From Benincasa hispida (Eukaryota > Streptophyta > Magnoliopsida > Cucurbitales > Cucurbitaceae), in assembly GCF_009727055.1 (NCBI RefSeq), contig NC_052351.1, positions 53,496,385 through 53,560,384 on the forward strand: DNA of 64,000 nt, written 5' to 3'. Below, piece by piece: positions 12,415-24,546 of this stretch. Every line of letters starts with the position of its first letter. The stretch's first letter is position 1. A program made the position numbers and the translations under genes. Under the pieces are notes generated by a model. The model was not told where the DNA came from. It ran no database searches and worked only from the letters and a program-made list of their open reading frames with translations.

Positions 12415-14240
12415 TGTTGGGTTGTATGTCCTACTCATAGTTTTTGTAAATAAGTGAATTTTAGTACATATGAAGTTATTAAAGTGAATCAATTGTTTAT
12501 TAACTCTAAATCCAATTAAATGACGAACCCTTGGCTATTATTATGAGTACTTGGACTTTATGTGGAGACATAAACATGATCAAGTTCGAGTAAGTAGCCT
12601 AAATAGTCTATAGTACATGGATTAGGTTGGGTATCTCTTCCTAGAGGCACTATTGAATACGGCCCGCTTCATGATTATTACAAATGTTGTAAGATGTCAT
12701 AAATGAAGTGATCCTGATTTGTTCATGTAGAGACATGTGAGCGGGCGTATTCTACATAATAAGATTGTGTAAGACTGATCCTGAAATAATCACTGTTACG
12801 TATTAACACCGTTTACGATTAACACTGATTAATTTCACTTAATGATAACCTAGATAACTTGATCTGAATCTTGAGCTATCTATGAACTCCTCTTTATTCA
12901 GAATTATCCCTTGATCTGCATAGGTGAGAATAAGCTCAATAGTGTTGCTCAATATTCCTCCCATTTCAGGGATAAGACCGGGTAGATAGCTGGGGACATA
13001 GAATTTGCAAGACGGAATTCACTCCTACCCAACTTAGGGATAGTAGAAAGGTTGTTCTCTTAAGTGTTGTTCCTGGGTCTTGAACAAGGGGCCCCATCCT
13101 CTCACTGGCCCGAGAGGGAATGGATTTAATGATTAGATCCTAAATCAATTGTTCATTAGATGGACAGTGGTACTTAAGGAGAAAAGATGTAACTTAGAGG
13201 TAAATCGGTAATTGACGTAGCTGAAGTTATGAACGACCTGTGAAGGATTGACTTATCGATGATGGTTATATCAAATGGACACAAATATATCTACACTGAG
13301 GAGAATGCAACTACGGGCTTTAGTGGAGTGTCCCATTAGTTAACGAATGTTGGTTAACTAGGTTAAAGAGTTTGGCCGATTCATCTCGGATCGTTGGAGC
13401 TCATGATTTATAGGTCCATTAGGTCTCTTTACTAGCTCATAAATGAACTAAAATCTTGGATAGTGTGGTGAATGAGTTTGAACCGTTCAAATCGAGGCTT
13501 AAGGAATGAAAATTAGATATATACGATATATCGACGTTTAATTACGAATTAAACAGACAAATAGAGTTAATTATAATATTTAAATATTTTATATTTAATT
13601 ATATGAATTAGGGAATTCATATCCTTTTTTTTTTAGAAAAATCGAGACAAGTGGGAAAAATAATATTATTTTTATTAAAATAATATTATATTTGATTAAT
13701 TATTAATTATATTAAATTATTTGTATTTATTTAATTATTTAATTAATTATTTTTTGAAAATTAAAATCAATTCTTTAATTCAATTTTTGGAAATTCATTG
13801 AAAATGATTTTTGAAGATTGGATTTTCCCCACTAACTAAGCTAGGAGCTTTAGTTGTCTTCTTCCCATTATATAAATAATTAACCATTTGTGGGTGTCAA
13901 ATTTTTCAATTTGCATTGTATATTTATTCTTTAATAAATAGAGATGATTTTGGCATAAAAATGGTTAAGAATTTTGTGATAAAAGTGAACTGGCATAAAT
14001 TCAATTGATTGTTCATCTTCTTCCCAACCTTCATTCCTTCTCAAATTCACCACAAATTTGGATCCCACCATCCAATCTAAGCCTAGAGAATAGTAGAGAA
14101 GACTCTTGTGGTGGTCTACAACCAAGTGGTGCTGAAATTCATCAAGAATGAAGGAGAATTTGGAGCTTCAAGGGTAAGTGTTCTTGAAACTTTGGTTTTC
14201 CTTTTTAATTGCATGTTTAATCCTCTAAATTGAGCATCTT
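12415..14240 (+). mobile_element. Copia LTR A (plus strand)
   Basis: The LTR begins TGTTGGGTTGTATGTCC at 12415 and matches LTR B (24547-25627, inverted) and LTR C (from 31378, direct) over most of its length. A TATA-like TATATAAATAAT lies near 13870, followed by an R/U5-like region ending near AAGGGTAAGTG. No copia internal region follows; a gypsy-like fragment comes next. The right limit is approximate. ORFs 13931-14125 and 14244-14444 are not supported. Confidence 0.7.
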
Positions 14241-14399
14241 AGAGTGAAAATTGATCAAATCAACTTCCACTACATGCTCATTTATCCTACAATTACTATC
14301 TATATCTATCACATGATAGACATAGATAGTAGTCCATCTTTGTTTGTCGAGTTCTATTGTTGGTTGGAATATGAGATTCGGAATGATTGGAATGATGTG

Positions 14400-16020
14400 C
14401 TTTGTTGCGTTGGACTGTGGGGTTTGAACGCATCCATGCGTTAGACATGGCTTAAACTTATGTGTTTACACTCATGCGTCGAAGGTCATGCGTCGCAGTG
14501 AAAATGCACTAATCTAGTATGCAATGACCACGCGTTCCTATCATAAGTTTTCTTACACTCGCGCCAAGTATAACTCGAGCGCAAGTTTCTCGGGTAATCC
14601 GAGGTCGAACAGAGGGACTTGTCACTCAATAATGCTTAGTGAAGTAATGCGTTTGAGACGATGAATAAAAATAAAAAGAAGTTGAATGGATTTACATGCC
14701 ACTCCTACTCCTGACTAAATAGATTGAGCGATGGAAGATATACAATGAGAATAGGTAGAGATGCAACAGCTTTTAATGCGTGCTAATGTTCATGATATTA
14801 ATCGCTCGAGAAATCCCAGCTCTCCACACTAACGCATCGCACCTCTCGATGTTCAGCCGCATGCTTATATCTCTATAATGCATGGGAGCGTTGAGCTTGA
14901 GTTTGTGCCTATCTCTAGGAACAATGCATACTTTGCTTTAGTGCGTTCACTATTCACCCTTTCAGGCTTCTAATTGTGGCTAAGTAGCTCATAGGCAAGC
15001 CTTGCAACAGCTTATAAACAAGTGTTGCTACATCCTCACATTTAAGCAAAGAAGATTAACTCACTATACTCGCACAACTTACACCTCTCGATGGGTTGTT
15101 ACATGCTTCCTATCTCTAGGCTACACGATTGAGTATGCGATTGCCTTTAATAACCAAACGATTGAAGTGAATGATGATAAAGATAAAGAAGATGAAGAAA
15201 ATGGTATGAAGGAATGAAGATATGCATTGATTATACGATAAATTAACGTCTTAAATCATAATGCAATACAATACTGTGGTAAGGAAGAAAAATGGAAGGT
15301 TCAGACGAAAACAATCTCTTGCTTTTCCTTTGTAGCGCGTCAAGGTTACTGGTGGTGCCATGGATGAATGATGGAGAAGTCTCTCTCGCGCTCTAACTCT
15401 GGCGAAATCTCCAGTTGTCAATCGGAATGGATTATGGAGGTGAAGAATCCTCACTGGAAATCTCGCTCATGCTCTCATCTGTGATCACAAGCAACTGCCA
15501 TAAGGCAGAAACTCGGATGTCTCAAAATGAATGTCTCAAGAGCTATTTATAGAGCTGGACGCCGACAGTTGTAATGGTGAAGGTATGGCTCACTGCTACT
15601 TTTGTCGCGGTATAGGCATTGTCACATCGCCTTATCTTATTAACACTCTCAAGGTATGCGCTCGAGCTTAATTTAACAGAAGTATCAACGCGTCCTACCC
15701 ATCTTGCGATCATCCTTCTATTATGGCTATCATTCTGTGGCCGCAATCTCCAATTGACCATCGCAATTGCTTGATCACTGCAACTCTGATGCGTCGAACG
15801 CAACTTCCATGCGTTGGACGCATGCGATCGACGGCGTTCATCTTTGCGGTAACTTGGTTTCGGTGCATGTGTTTGCCTGCGTGTGCTCATTTCCAATGCA
15901 TGCGTTTTGATTCCTGCCATAGCTACAAAAATAAGCACTTTGGCACGGAATAACGCATAGTAGTGGGGTTAGTGAGGATTTAAGTGTTAATCGACGCAAA
16001 ACTCAATTTTACATGAATTC
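14400..16020 (-). mobile_element. Gypsy-like fragment, block A
   Basis: This GCGT/ATGCG-rich stretch carries the reversed motif GGTCGAACAGAGGGACTTGT at 14603-14622, so it is in the opposite orientation to the 1-2300 remnant. A TATA-like motif (minus strand, CTATAAATAGC) lies near 15545. It has close copies at 33.5-35.2 kb (same orientation) and, shortened, at 23.9-24.54 kb (inverted). The 131-residue ORF at 15543-15938 and others here look like LTR sequence read in frame. Confidence 0.55.
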
Positions 16021-17573
16021 TAAATACCGTATTTTCTACTTATCAGTCCTCATAATTCTAAATAAAAGGTTACACAATAACTCGTATTTTTACGAGTTAT
16101 AATCTATCATGTGATATTAAATATTTGTAGCAGTTTTGTAATTTAAAATAAATTTTATTTTTAAATAGTTAAATAGTTGTTTGTTCATATGAATGGCCAA
16201 TTACAAAATTCACATTTGTGTAAAATAGTTAACTCACTAAAATACCCACGTGTAATAAAATTGAAAAAACAAGATGTAGTTTCTATAATAATTAAAGATA
16301 TAACCAAATGACAATCAACCAAAATCTAAAATGTAGGTGAATAAAATACGTTAATCTAATTTTTTTTTTCAAAACGCTATTTGAATTTTAAAACATATTA
16401 ATTTAAATTAATAAACAATTTGAGATTTGGGGGAAAAAATACACTTTATTATTAATTTTTTTAATTAGAGTTAAACACACAAATACTTGAGATTCAAAGT
16501 GTTTAGAAATTTTATGGACAAATTGTCCATCAATATATTTTTATTAGTTTTCTTTCTTCTACTACTTGTTGGATAATGTTATTAACGTGTATTTGAATTA
16601 TTTGCACAATTTTTGTTGTTCGAGTACAATACTACTTAATACTATTAAAATAATAGTGAAATTAAGTCCATAATTTGCATATATAGATTTTGCTACTATT
16701 AAAATCATTGTAGGACCTCATGCATTCAATTGAACGCTATGGTACGTATATAACTTTACCCATATATGGCTTGTAGACCTACTAGACCATACTAGACCAT
16801 GCTTTGCTGAAGTGAAACCTTAAACACGATTTGGTATTACAAGTTCAAATGTAAAATGGATGAGTTGTGCATTTTAAGCCTAAAGCAAAAGTTCCACAAA
16901 AAAAAATTTTAAAAAAAACATTTAACATATTGAACAGTCCAATGACTGAATTTTCAATCAGTTTTTAATAGAATCAAGTAAAAATAGTCCTAATCAATAG
17001 ATGAACACCAATAACTTTTGAGATTATATCTTAATCTCGTAGAATATATGCGTATTGACTAAAAAGACCCTTCTAAACTGTTGCATTCGACAAAACATCC
17101 ACTATTAACATTAAATCAAAATTACATAAATAACTAGTACGATTATCCATTTGTTTAGCTACACATATGGAACTACTGCATTTCAATAGAAAATTAACTT
17201 CAAAGAAACAAATACAAAATGATGTAATCAATAATCGTTATGAACAAAAGAAAACCCAAGGAAATGAATCAATTGTTAATGAGGATCTAACCCACATCAC
17301 ATCAAATGTTTTAAGAACATAATTGTCGAAACCAAATACACATGGATAAGATGTTACAACTATTCCATCTTATTAACCATAAATTCTTTCTTAGCTTAGT
17401 TTTGTGCACTCCTAAAAAAGTCATCTAGCCTTTAAGATGGGAAATTTTGTCTTCTCAAGAAAAATTAGTTCTTTCAAAATCAAGCTTTATGCCATTGAAT
17501 CCAGAAACAAAAAACAGAGTCAAGTACCCATAAGAAATAAATAACACACTATCCTTGAACTTAAAAGCATATA
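16021..17573. other. AT-rich flank; 16.02-16.69 kb shared with block C
   Basis: Up to about 16690 the sequence is a diverged direct copy of 35.25-36.05 kb, including the hairpin AACTCGTATTTTTACGAGTT at 16079-16098. It lacks a roughly 110 bp piece present at 35.89-36.00 kb. From 16694 to 17573 the sequence is unique in the window, without a gene, and includes the natural 3' flank of the left RPS2 copy. Confidence 0.6.
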
Positions 17574-17636
17574 CTATAGAGTTGTCCTAACAAAAACATT
17601 CTTCTCTTTTCCATTCAAAACATACCATACGCAGGC

Positions 17637-19153
17637 TTAAACATTAACCCTCTCAGGATCCTCCAACAACAATGCTTTTACGGTCGGTTTAGCCAACAGA
17701 TCGGTGTGCTCTTGGAATGGAGATTTGGTGAAGCGGGTCTCCCTCCAGAACTCGGGTGTCAGGAAACCATATGTTTTCAATAGACAATCAAAGGTGGCCT
17801 GCAAAAAATCAAAACATTAGTAACGACGGACAAAATTATATCTGACTGACTTACATACAGACACAAATTGAGCACTCCAGTTCAAGTTCAAGTTCAACAT
17901 TAAGAAATATAATGCACACAAACCATCTGTTCAACTGACTAAATTTCATTTCCGGAAAAGAAACCTTGTATCAATAGCTGTTCATGTACCAACTATTTGC
18001 ATACAATTTCACTAGCAATTCATTCCATGTGATCAATCATAAGAAATACTTGAAATTCTCTCATTTATGTACTCCAAACAATAACTTAACTACTCCAAAA
18101 CTGTTTTGTATTTAAACATTGCACTCAAACCGAATATCTTACAAAACCCAACCCAGTACACTGATTTAGACATAATTATTCCAGATTAAACTATCCACGA
18201 CATTCAACAAGAAAAAATAATGTAGCAAGCTAAAAATACAAAACACAAGTGAATTCCACAAAAGAATACACACAACACAACACACAATCAGAGAAATCCA
18301 AGAAACGAACAACTCAGATCAGTAACATATATCCATAATCATCCAAGATTTCACAAGGTTCGCCCAAGTATAAATCCGAATTTCAGAATGTCCCCAAATG
18401 ACAAAACACAACATATTATAATGATAATAGACACCTAAAATTCCAGTGATATATAAAACAGAACAGATGATATAGATATTTCATCATACTACAATATACC
18501 TTCACAAAGTTTCCAAGCGTCTTAGTGGATCCCCTGGAGGAAGTGAAAACATCCTCAATACCAGCGAATTGAAGCACCTTCTTGGGAACCCTAGCAGCAA
18601 CAATACCAGCACCACGAGGAGCAGGGACCATACGGACGGTGACAGAACCACACTTTCCGGTGACCTTGCAAGGAACAGTATGAGGCTTTCCGATCTTGTT
18701 ACCCCAATAACCCCTCCTAACAGGGATCACCGACAACTTAGCCAATATAATCGAACCACGTATTGCCGTAGCCACCTCTTTGCTGCACTTAACTCCCAAT
18801 CCGACATGGCCATTGCCGTCACCAACAACAACGAAGGCCTTAAACCTAGTCCTCTGCCCGGCCCGAGTCTGTTTCTGCACAGGCATGATCTTCATGACCT
18901 CATCCTTGAGGCTGGGGCCGACGAGAGTATCAACGATCTGATGCTCCTTGATTGGAAGAGAGTGGAGGTAAATCTGTTCAAGTGATTGAATCTTACCTTC
19001 CTTGACGAGACGGCCAAGCTTGGTGACTGGAACCCACTTCTCCTCTTCGTCACGGCGGCCAGCACGACGGCGTCCACGGCCACGGTCGCCACCACGGCCT
19101 CTACCACCGAAGCCTCTGCCGAAGCCGCCGCGGTCTCCTCCTCTTTCAGCCAT
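17637..19153 (-). CDS. RPS2: 40S ribosomal protein S2 (uS5), left copy
   Basis: This gene encodes the small-subunit ribosomal protein uS5 (eukaryotic S2), which lies near the decoding centre and mRNA entry of the 40S subunit. Two exons are seen on the minus strand: exon 1 19153-18500 (218 codons, ending at K218, phase 0), a 701 bp intron 18499-17799 with GT-AG ends, and exon 2 17798-17637 with stop TAA. The protein is 271 residues, close to plant family members. Residues 2-34 are an RGG-rich tail, about 85-150 the S5 N-terminal domain ([10 protein letters not shown] at 111-120), and about 165-245 the S5 C-terminal domain. The start is the first ATG after a pyrimidine-rich leader and telo-box. 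An ORF that continues past 18500 only reads into the intron. Coding sequence is identical to the right copy as far as I checked. Nothing suggests a pseudogene. Confidence 0.95.
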
Positions 19154-19421
19154 GATTAGGGTTAGGGAAGAAACGGCAGGGGAAAATGAGAGAGATTGGA
19201 AGTTGGATAGCGTAAGAGGAGGAAGAAACCCTAAAGAAGGAATTTATAAATGGCGTTATTGCGAGTTAGGGTTTGATGTGGTTCGCTTTTCGGGGTGTTT
19301 GGATACAGGTTTGAAATGAACCGCTTTCGGCCCAAATCTGGTTCAGGCCCATCTTAAGAATCCGAACCGGTCCAGTCCATGAAAAAGATGGTTGAGTTAG
19401 CCCAAATAATAGGCCCATAAC
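19154..19421 (-). promoter_or_regulatory. RPS2 promoter and 5' UTR, left copy
   Basis: This is the mirror of 39690-39957. In gene orientation it holds four TGGGCC/T site II motifs, an AAACCCTAA telo-box, a TTTATAAATT TATA-like element, a reversed telo-box and a second AACCCTAA just before the ATG. Telo-boxes with site II elements are the known signature of growth-controlled plant ribosomal-protein genes. Confidence 0.8.
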
Positions 19422-19479
19422 TATGAAAATATGGATTAGAGTGTTTCAGCTTAGAGATGGCGTTTGTTTTGGTCTTCTC

Positions 19480-20430
19480 TTAGTGGAAACTGATTTTACT
19501 TTATATTTCTATTTTTTAATTTGGTTCATTTTCGTCTTTGTATTTTTAAAATATTCATTTTGATCTTTATATTTTAAATTTTGGTTCATTTTGATTTGTA
19601 TACTTTTAAAATGTTCGTTTTAGTTTTTATTCTTTCACCTTTAATTCATTTTGGTCCTTGAACTTTAAAAAAATTATTATCTTATTCCCTTAAAACGAAA
19701 TATAAATGAAAATGAAATGACCAAAATGATCACTTTTAAAAAAAAATGAAAGAATCTTAAAGTACATTGATCAAAATGAACTAAAATTACGCTAAAATGA
19801 ACATATTGAAAATATAGGGACCAAAATGAACAAAAACCAAAGGTACAATGACCAAAATAGTATTTAAACCTTTTCAAATTGTTGAAATCATTTTTATCAC
19901 TTTAAAAATCACTATGAACATGTCTTTAATTACACAAAATAAATTTAATATTTAATTTTGTACTTTAAATACAATTTTCATATCATCAAAATTGATTTAA
20001 GTGTATGTTCGATAGTTATTTTGAGATCGTTAAAATCATTTATGTTATGCTCAAAATCACTCCAAAACACGTCTTTAGTCACTAAAAATTAATTTAATAT
20101 TTAACATTTTTAATTGCAATTTTCGTATCATAAACAAAAAACGAGTACAACAACTGTGGTTGGAGGATTCAAACCACAAACTTCGTGATTACTAACGCAC
20201 TTGGACTCGGATACCAATTAAGCTACACTTACTTTGGCTCATATCATCAAAATTGATTTTGAATAATTAAATACATGTTTTAGTGTAGTTTTAAAAATGA
20301 CAAAAGTAGTTTTAACCATTTCAAAATCCCTCTAAAAAAATGTCCCAAAGTATATTTTAAAATGATTTTGAAAACAACAAAAGAGTGATTTTGACGACTT
20401 TAGAATCATTCTCAAACATACACTTAATCG
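19480..20430. repeat. Degenerate tandem repeats upstream of RPS2 (left)
   Basis: 19480-19880 consists of diverged, roughly 40-60 bp units built on TTCATTTTGGTC / AAAATGAAC. 19880-20430 has two to three diverged units of about 150 bp carrying CAAAATTGATTTAAGTGTATG, AAAATCACT and TTAATTTAATATTTAA. No coding capacity. Mirror copy at about 38681-39631. Confidence 0.6.
20132..20240 (-). mobile_element. tRNA-derived SINE-like insertion (left)
   Basis: Mirror of 38871-38979. It has tRNA-like A and B boxes on the minus strand and ends in an oligo-T run. It interrupts one of two neighbouring tandem units at TATCAT, and that short sequence is duplicated on both sides. Confidence 0.6.
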
Positions 20431-20703
20431 TCATCTTTGACGGTTCTCTTTGCTTCATTTCTTCTGTAATTTGGTACGTAAGATGCATATGTAACTCCTT
20501 TGTATGACCATTCATTTTCAGATGATCTTAAATGACTTTTTCTATTAAAAAATTGAAGCCCAAAGCTACAAAGTTTTGTGGAGAATTGCATCGTGTAGCT
20601 AATTTAAGTTAGACTTTAGTATCTATGTCATCACTCTTTTAAATATAGCAAATATGGAAAAATAAATAAATAAATATTCAGATTGCTAAAATCACGTGTT
20701 TTC
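20431..20703. other. AT-rich spacer
   Basis: No feature is recognised. Mirrored at 38408-38680. Confidence 0.5.
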
Positions 20704-20713
20704 TAGAGATTTT

Positions 20714-21109
20714 TTTTTTTTTTTTAGAATGTGTGATATTATTATACAACAACAAGGGGAATCCCACAGTCCGATCAAGACATCAAAGCAACAAAGCACA
20801 AACAAAAACAGGACAAGAAAACCAAAACAAAGCCAAACAGGATAAGACCAAAATAAAACCAACACGAAAAACGCAAACATGTAAACCACCAAGAAGAAAG
20901 GCAGAGAAAAGAACCCAAAACCCCACAAACAAGGGGCAAAACATAGAACAACAAAAGGAAAAAACATCCGTACACACTAGATAAGACCAAGAAGGTCAAC
21001 CCGCCAGGAAGTAGCATGAGGACGAACTGTAGAGACCATAAGGTGAACCAGAGCAGACACCGACCTCGGTCGACTTCCATGCAGGCGCCGATTACGCTCC
21101 TGCAAGATG
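20714..21109 (-). mobile_element. 5'-truncated LINE 3' end (left)
   Basis: Mirror of 38002-38397. It has a T/G-rich 3' tail typical of plant L1-type 3' UTRs, then a poly(A) tail (seen as poly(T) at about 20712-20727). Direct repeats TAGAGATTTT (plus strand) flank it at 20704-20713 and 21110-21119. Hydrophobic ORFs across it (for example 20692-20967) are reading of this T-rich sequence and not proteins. Confidence 0.75.
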
Positions 21110-21119
21110 TAGAGATTTT

Positions 21120-22200
21120 ATTTTTCTTTATTCTAAAACTACCCTCATAAATATCCCCAATCTTCAGCATATAATTCTTTCTCTCCTATAGTTGATTGAT
21201 TCTCGATTTTGCTCGTTTACAATTGGTTTCGATTTGGAATTTCTCAACTGCAGATTTCGATTTCGACTTGCTCGACGGGAGTTTTTTTAAGTCGATTTGT
21301 GGAGGGCTTTTGTTCCATTTTATTGTTTGTTGAAATTCATCTGTTGGTTTGCTCACCTTCTCTCATTCTAATAGGTTTGTTTTCAAAATCTACTGGTTTC
21401 AATTTTAAAGAGATTTAGGAGATTTCTTATGCGAATTTGTGGTTTCGATTGTGATTTTGTCTACTGGTTTCGATTTCATTTTTCTTTTTGTTTCAAAATT
21501 GCCTTCTCTGTTTGTAGTTTGATTTAGGTTTCTTTTGGTTCATCTGATTTCAAATTGTGGTTATTGTTCATCTGGATGTCTCTGTTATTTTTGTTACTTT
21601 GAATACTGTAGTTTCTCTTGTATGTGGTTGTTGCAGTTGATGATTTTGAATCCCCTTTTATATGGAGTTTATTGTGTAGACGGTAGATTTCAATTGGAAG
21701 TAATGGATTGTTATAGAAAAATTGCAGATGGATCTGATTGAATTTCTTAAATGTTTTGATGTATATAGTTTTATAAAATGGGAGAAAATTCTACGTATAG
21801 AGAAATGTGTTTATAAGCTCAATTTTGAAAAAACAAATATCAATAAGTTGATATATACAATATCAAAGTGGATCAAATAAGCTTGCATATTTAATATCAA
21901 ATTATAATATTGTATAAGTCGTACAATTGATTTACCCAAATATATCGTTTAAGTTACGAACATCAAATAAAGAAATTAGAAAAGAATCAAAAAGCAATTA
22001 TATCAATACCATATTACATAAAGTGGTATCATATGAAGATATGATCCAAGAAGCAAATCTTGATGCTTCAAAGAATCAAGAACTAGTTGATGACGACAGT
22101 AGGTATGAGATTGAGAAATTTGATGACAATGGCATTGTAATTGTGTTGGCGTTGGTTTAAACTTTTGTTGTTTTTGTTTTCTAACTCGATATTTGAATAT
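21120..22200. other. Unique arm sequence without a clear gene (left)
   Basis: From about 21180 the plus strand is T-rich with repeated GGTTTCGATT words, resembling a 5' UTR or intron, but no convincing coding exon follows. Short ORFs (21209-21418, 21535-21741, 21927-22160) match nothing I know. A divergent untranslated transcript is conceivable but not shown. Mirrored at 36911-37991. Confidence 0.4.
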
Positions 22201-22985
22201 TGTTATTAATCGGAAAGAAATCACAAACCACTTAGTATCAAATAAAAAACAAATAGCAACCATATAAAATTACAAATTACTTAGTGTCGAATAGTAATCA
22301 AATGACAATCTCAAATTACTTAATACCAAATAGCAATTGCATGATAATCAGATAGCAATCAAAGTACTTAGTATCAAATAACAATGGAATATTAATTAAA
22401 TAGCAATGCTTAGTATCAAATAACAATTAGATATTAATAAAATAATAATCAGTAACATATAGTAATTAGATAGTAGTCACATAGCAATTGATATCATTGG
22501 CAATCAGAGACGAAGTGATTTATACGTCAAAACAATGTAGTGGGGATTTTTCAAATTTTAATTGTGGAAAATGCTTGAAACGCACGATTAAAAAGAATTG
22601 TTGATAATATTCCTAGTAAGTATAAAATAATAATCAATATCAAAGAGTAATCAGACAGCAATCAACATCATTAATAACATCGTCAAATAGTAATCAGGCA
22701 ACAATAAAATAGAAATCGGTATCAAATAGTAATTAATCAACAATCAAATAACCACTGACATCTTTGACAATTAGTATCATACTGTAGTAAGACAAGAATT
22801 AGATAGTAATCAGTATCATTAGTAATTGGATAACAATAAGTATCAAATACTAATTTAACATCAACCAAATAGTAAACAATATCATTAACAAATAATATAA
22901 GATAACAATCAATATAAAATAACAATTCGACAACAATTAGATAGTAATTAATAGCATTAACGATCAAATCGACAATAAGATGCAA
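22200..22985. repeat. Degenerate short repeat region (left)
   Basis: Loosely repeated words AATAGTAATCAGTATCAAAT and AAATAGCAATC recur dozens of times at irregular spacing. It has no coding sense. Mirrored at 36126-36911. Confidence 0.75.
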
Positions 22986-23265
22986 TCATCAGGTTTGACT
23001 ATGAAAGCATTTTGGTCATTCGGCTATTTCAATTAGGATGGACTTGTTATTTTGCCATTTAGTGCAAAATCTATATATGCAAACTACGGACCTAATTTCA
23101 CTATTATTTTTTAACAATCTTGCAACTACGCAAATTTCATACACAAATACACCCATTGACTATCCATTTCTACGCTTGCTATCATCGTATTCTAAAAAAA
23201 TTTTTTTAAAAAAAAAAAAAGTATTAAATTGTATTGTACTCAAACAACAAAAATTGTGCAAATAA

Positions 23266-24546
23266 TTCAAATACATGTTAATAACATTAACCAACCAAGT
23301 TGTAGAAGAAAAAACTAATAAATATATCGATGGCCAATTTGCCATAAATTTTTGAACATCTTGAATCTCAAGTATTTGTGTGTTTACTCTAATTAATTAA
23401 AAAATAATAATAAAGTGTATTTTTTTCCCCCAGATCTCAATTTATTTGTTTGTATTATTTAAATTAATATTTTTAAAATTCAAATAGCGTTTTTGAAAAA
23501 AAAAAATTAGATTAACATATTTTATTCACCTACATTTTAGATTTTGGTTGATTGTCATTTGGTTATATCTTTAATTATTATGGAAACTACATCTTATTTT
23601 TTCAATTTTATTTACACGTGGGTATTTGTGTGAGTTGACTATTTTACACAAATGTGAATTTTGTATTGGCCATTTATATGAAGGCAAAACATACGTATTT
23701 TAACTATTTTATGCAATTTAGAATTTATTTTAAATAACAAAACTGCTACAAATATTTACAATTGATAGCAAAATATCACATGATAAATGATAACTCGTAA
23801 AAATACGAGTTATTGTAGTCTTTTATTTAGAATTATGGGGGCTGATAAGTAGAAAATACGGTGATAATACTTAGAATTCATGTAAAATTGAGTTTTGCGT
23901 CGATCAGCACCTAAATCCTCACTAACCCCGCTACTATGCGTTATTCCGTGCCAAAGTGCCTATTTTTTTAGCTATCGCAGGAATCAAAATGCATGCATTG
24001 GAAATGAGCACGTGCAGGCAAACACATGCGCTGAAATCAAGTTACCGCAAAGATGAACACCTGCATCGATCACATGCGTCCAACGCATGGAAGTTGCGTT
24101 CGACGCATCAAAGTTGCGGTGATCAAGCAATTGCGATGGTCACTTAGAGATTGCGGCCACAGAATGATAGCCATAATAGAAGGAGGATCGCAAGATGGGT
24201 AGGACGCATTGATACTTTGGCTAAACTAAGCTCGGATGCATACCTTGGGAGTGTCGATAAGATAAGGCGATGTGACAATACCCATACCGTGACAAAAGTA
24301 GCAGTGAGCCATACCTTCATCATTACAGCTGTCGGCGAGACATTCATTTTGAGACATCCGAGTTCTTGCCTTATGGAAGTTGCTTGTGATCACAGATGAG
24401 AGCATGAGCGAGATTTCTAGTGAGGATTCTTCACCTCCATAATCCATTCCGATTGACAACTGGAGCTTTCGCTGGAGATAGAGCACGAGAGAGACTTCTC
24501 CATCATTCATCCATGGCACCATCAGCAACCTTGACGCGCTACAAAT
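23266..24546 (-). mobile_element. Block B: gypsy-like fragment, inverted and shortened
   Basis: This is the reverse complement of parts of block C (34.5-35.85 kb). 23.29-23.72 kb is indel-rich against its partner, 23.73-24.197 kb is essentially identical with the pair sum shifted to 59118, and beyond 24.2 kb the partners diverge again. At about 24545 the sequence jumps from the position equivalent to 15.34 kb directly to the AT-rich part of the copia LTR, so about 1.6 kb present in A and C is missing. A 25 bp piece around the TATA-like motif is also missing near 24340. Confidence 0.65.

Larger units (their letters stand above)
17574..23265 (-). repeat. Left arm of large inverted repeat (RPS2 segment)
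   Basis: This arm is the reverse complement of 35846-41537. Paired positions sum to 59111 throughout, so there is no net indel over 5.69 kb. All paired ORFs translate identically. I saw one mismatch, T17588 against G41523, near the outer end. Homology continues inward, more noisily, to about 25.63 kb. The arm contains the complete RPS2 gene, its promoter, a SINE-like insertion, a truncated LINE and a degenerate repeat region. Confidence 0.95.

Noticed and set aside
18569..18985. 138-residue ORF antisense to RPS2 (and its mirror at 40126-40542)
   Set aside because: It is the shadow frame of a conserved coding exon, with no domain.
20692..21170. Hydrophobic ORFs of 64-131 residues (mirrored at 37941-38419)
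   Set aside because: They arise from a T/G-rich LINE tail. Apparent membrane segments reflect base composition only.
21927..22160. 77-residue ORF with a possible acidic product
   Set aside because: No family resemblance, no splice context and adjacent to degenerate repeats; support too weak for a gene call.
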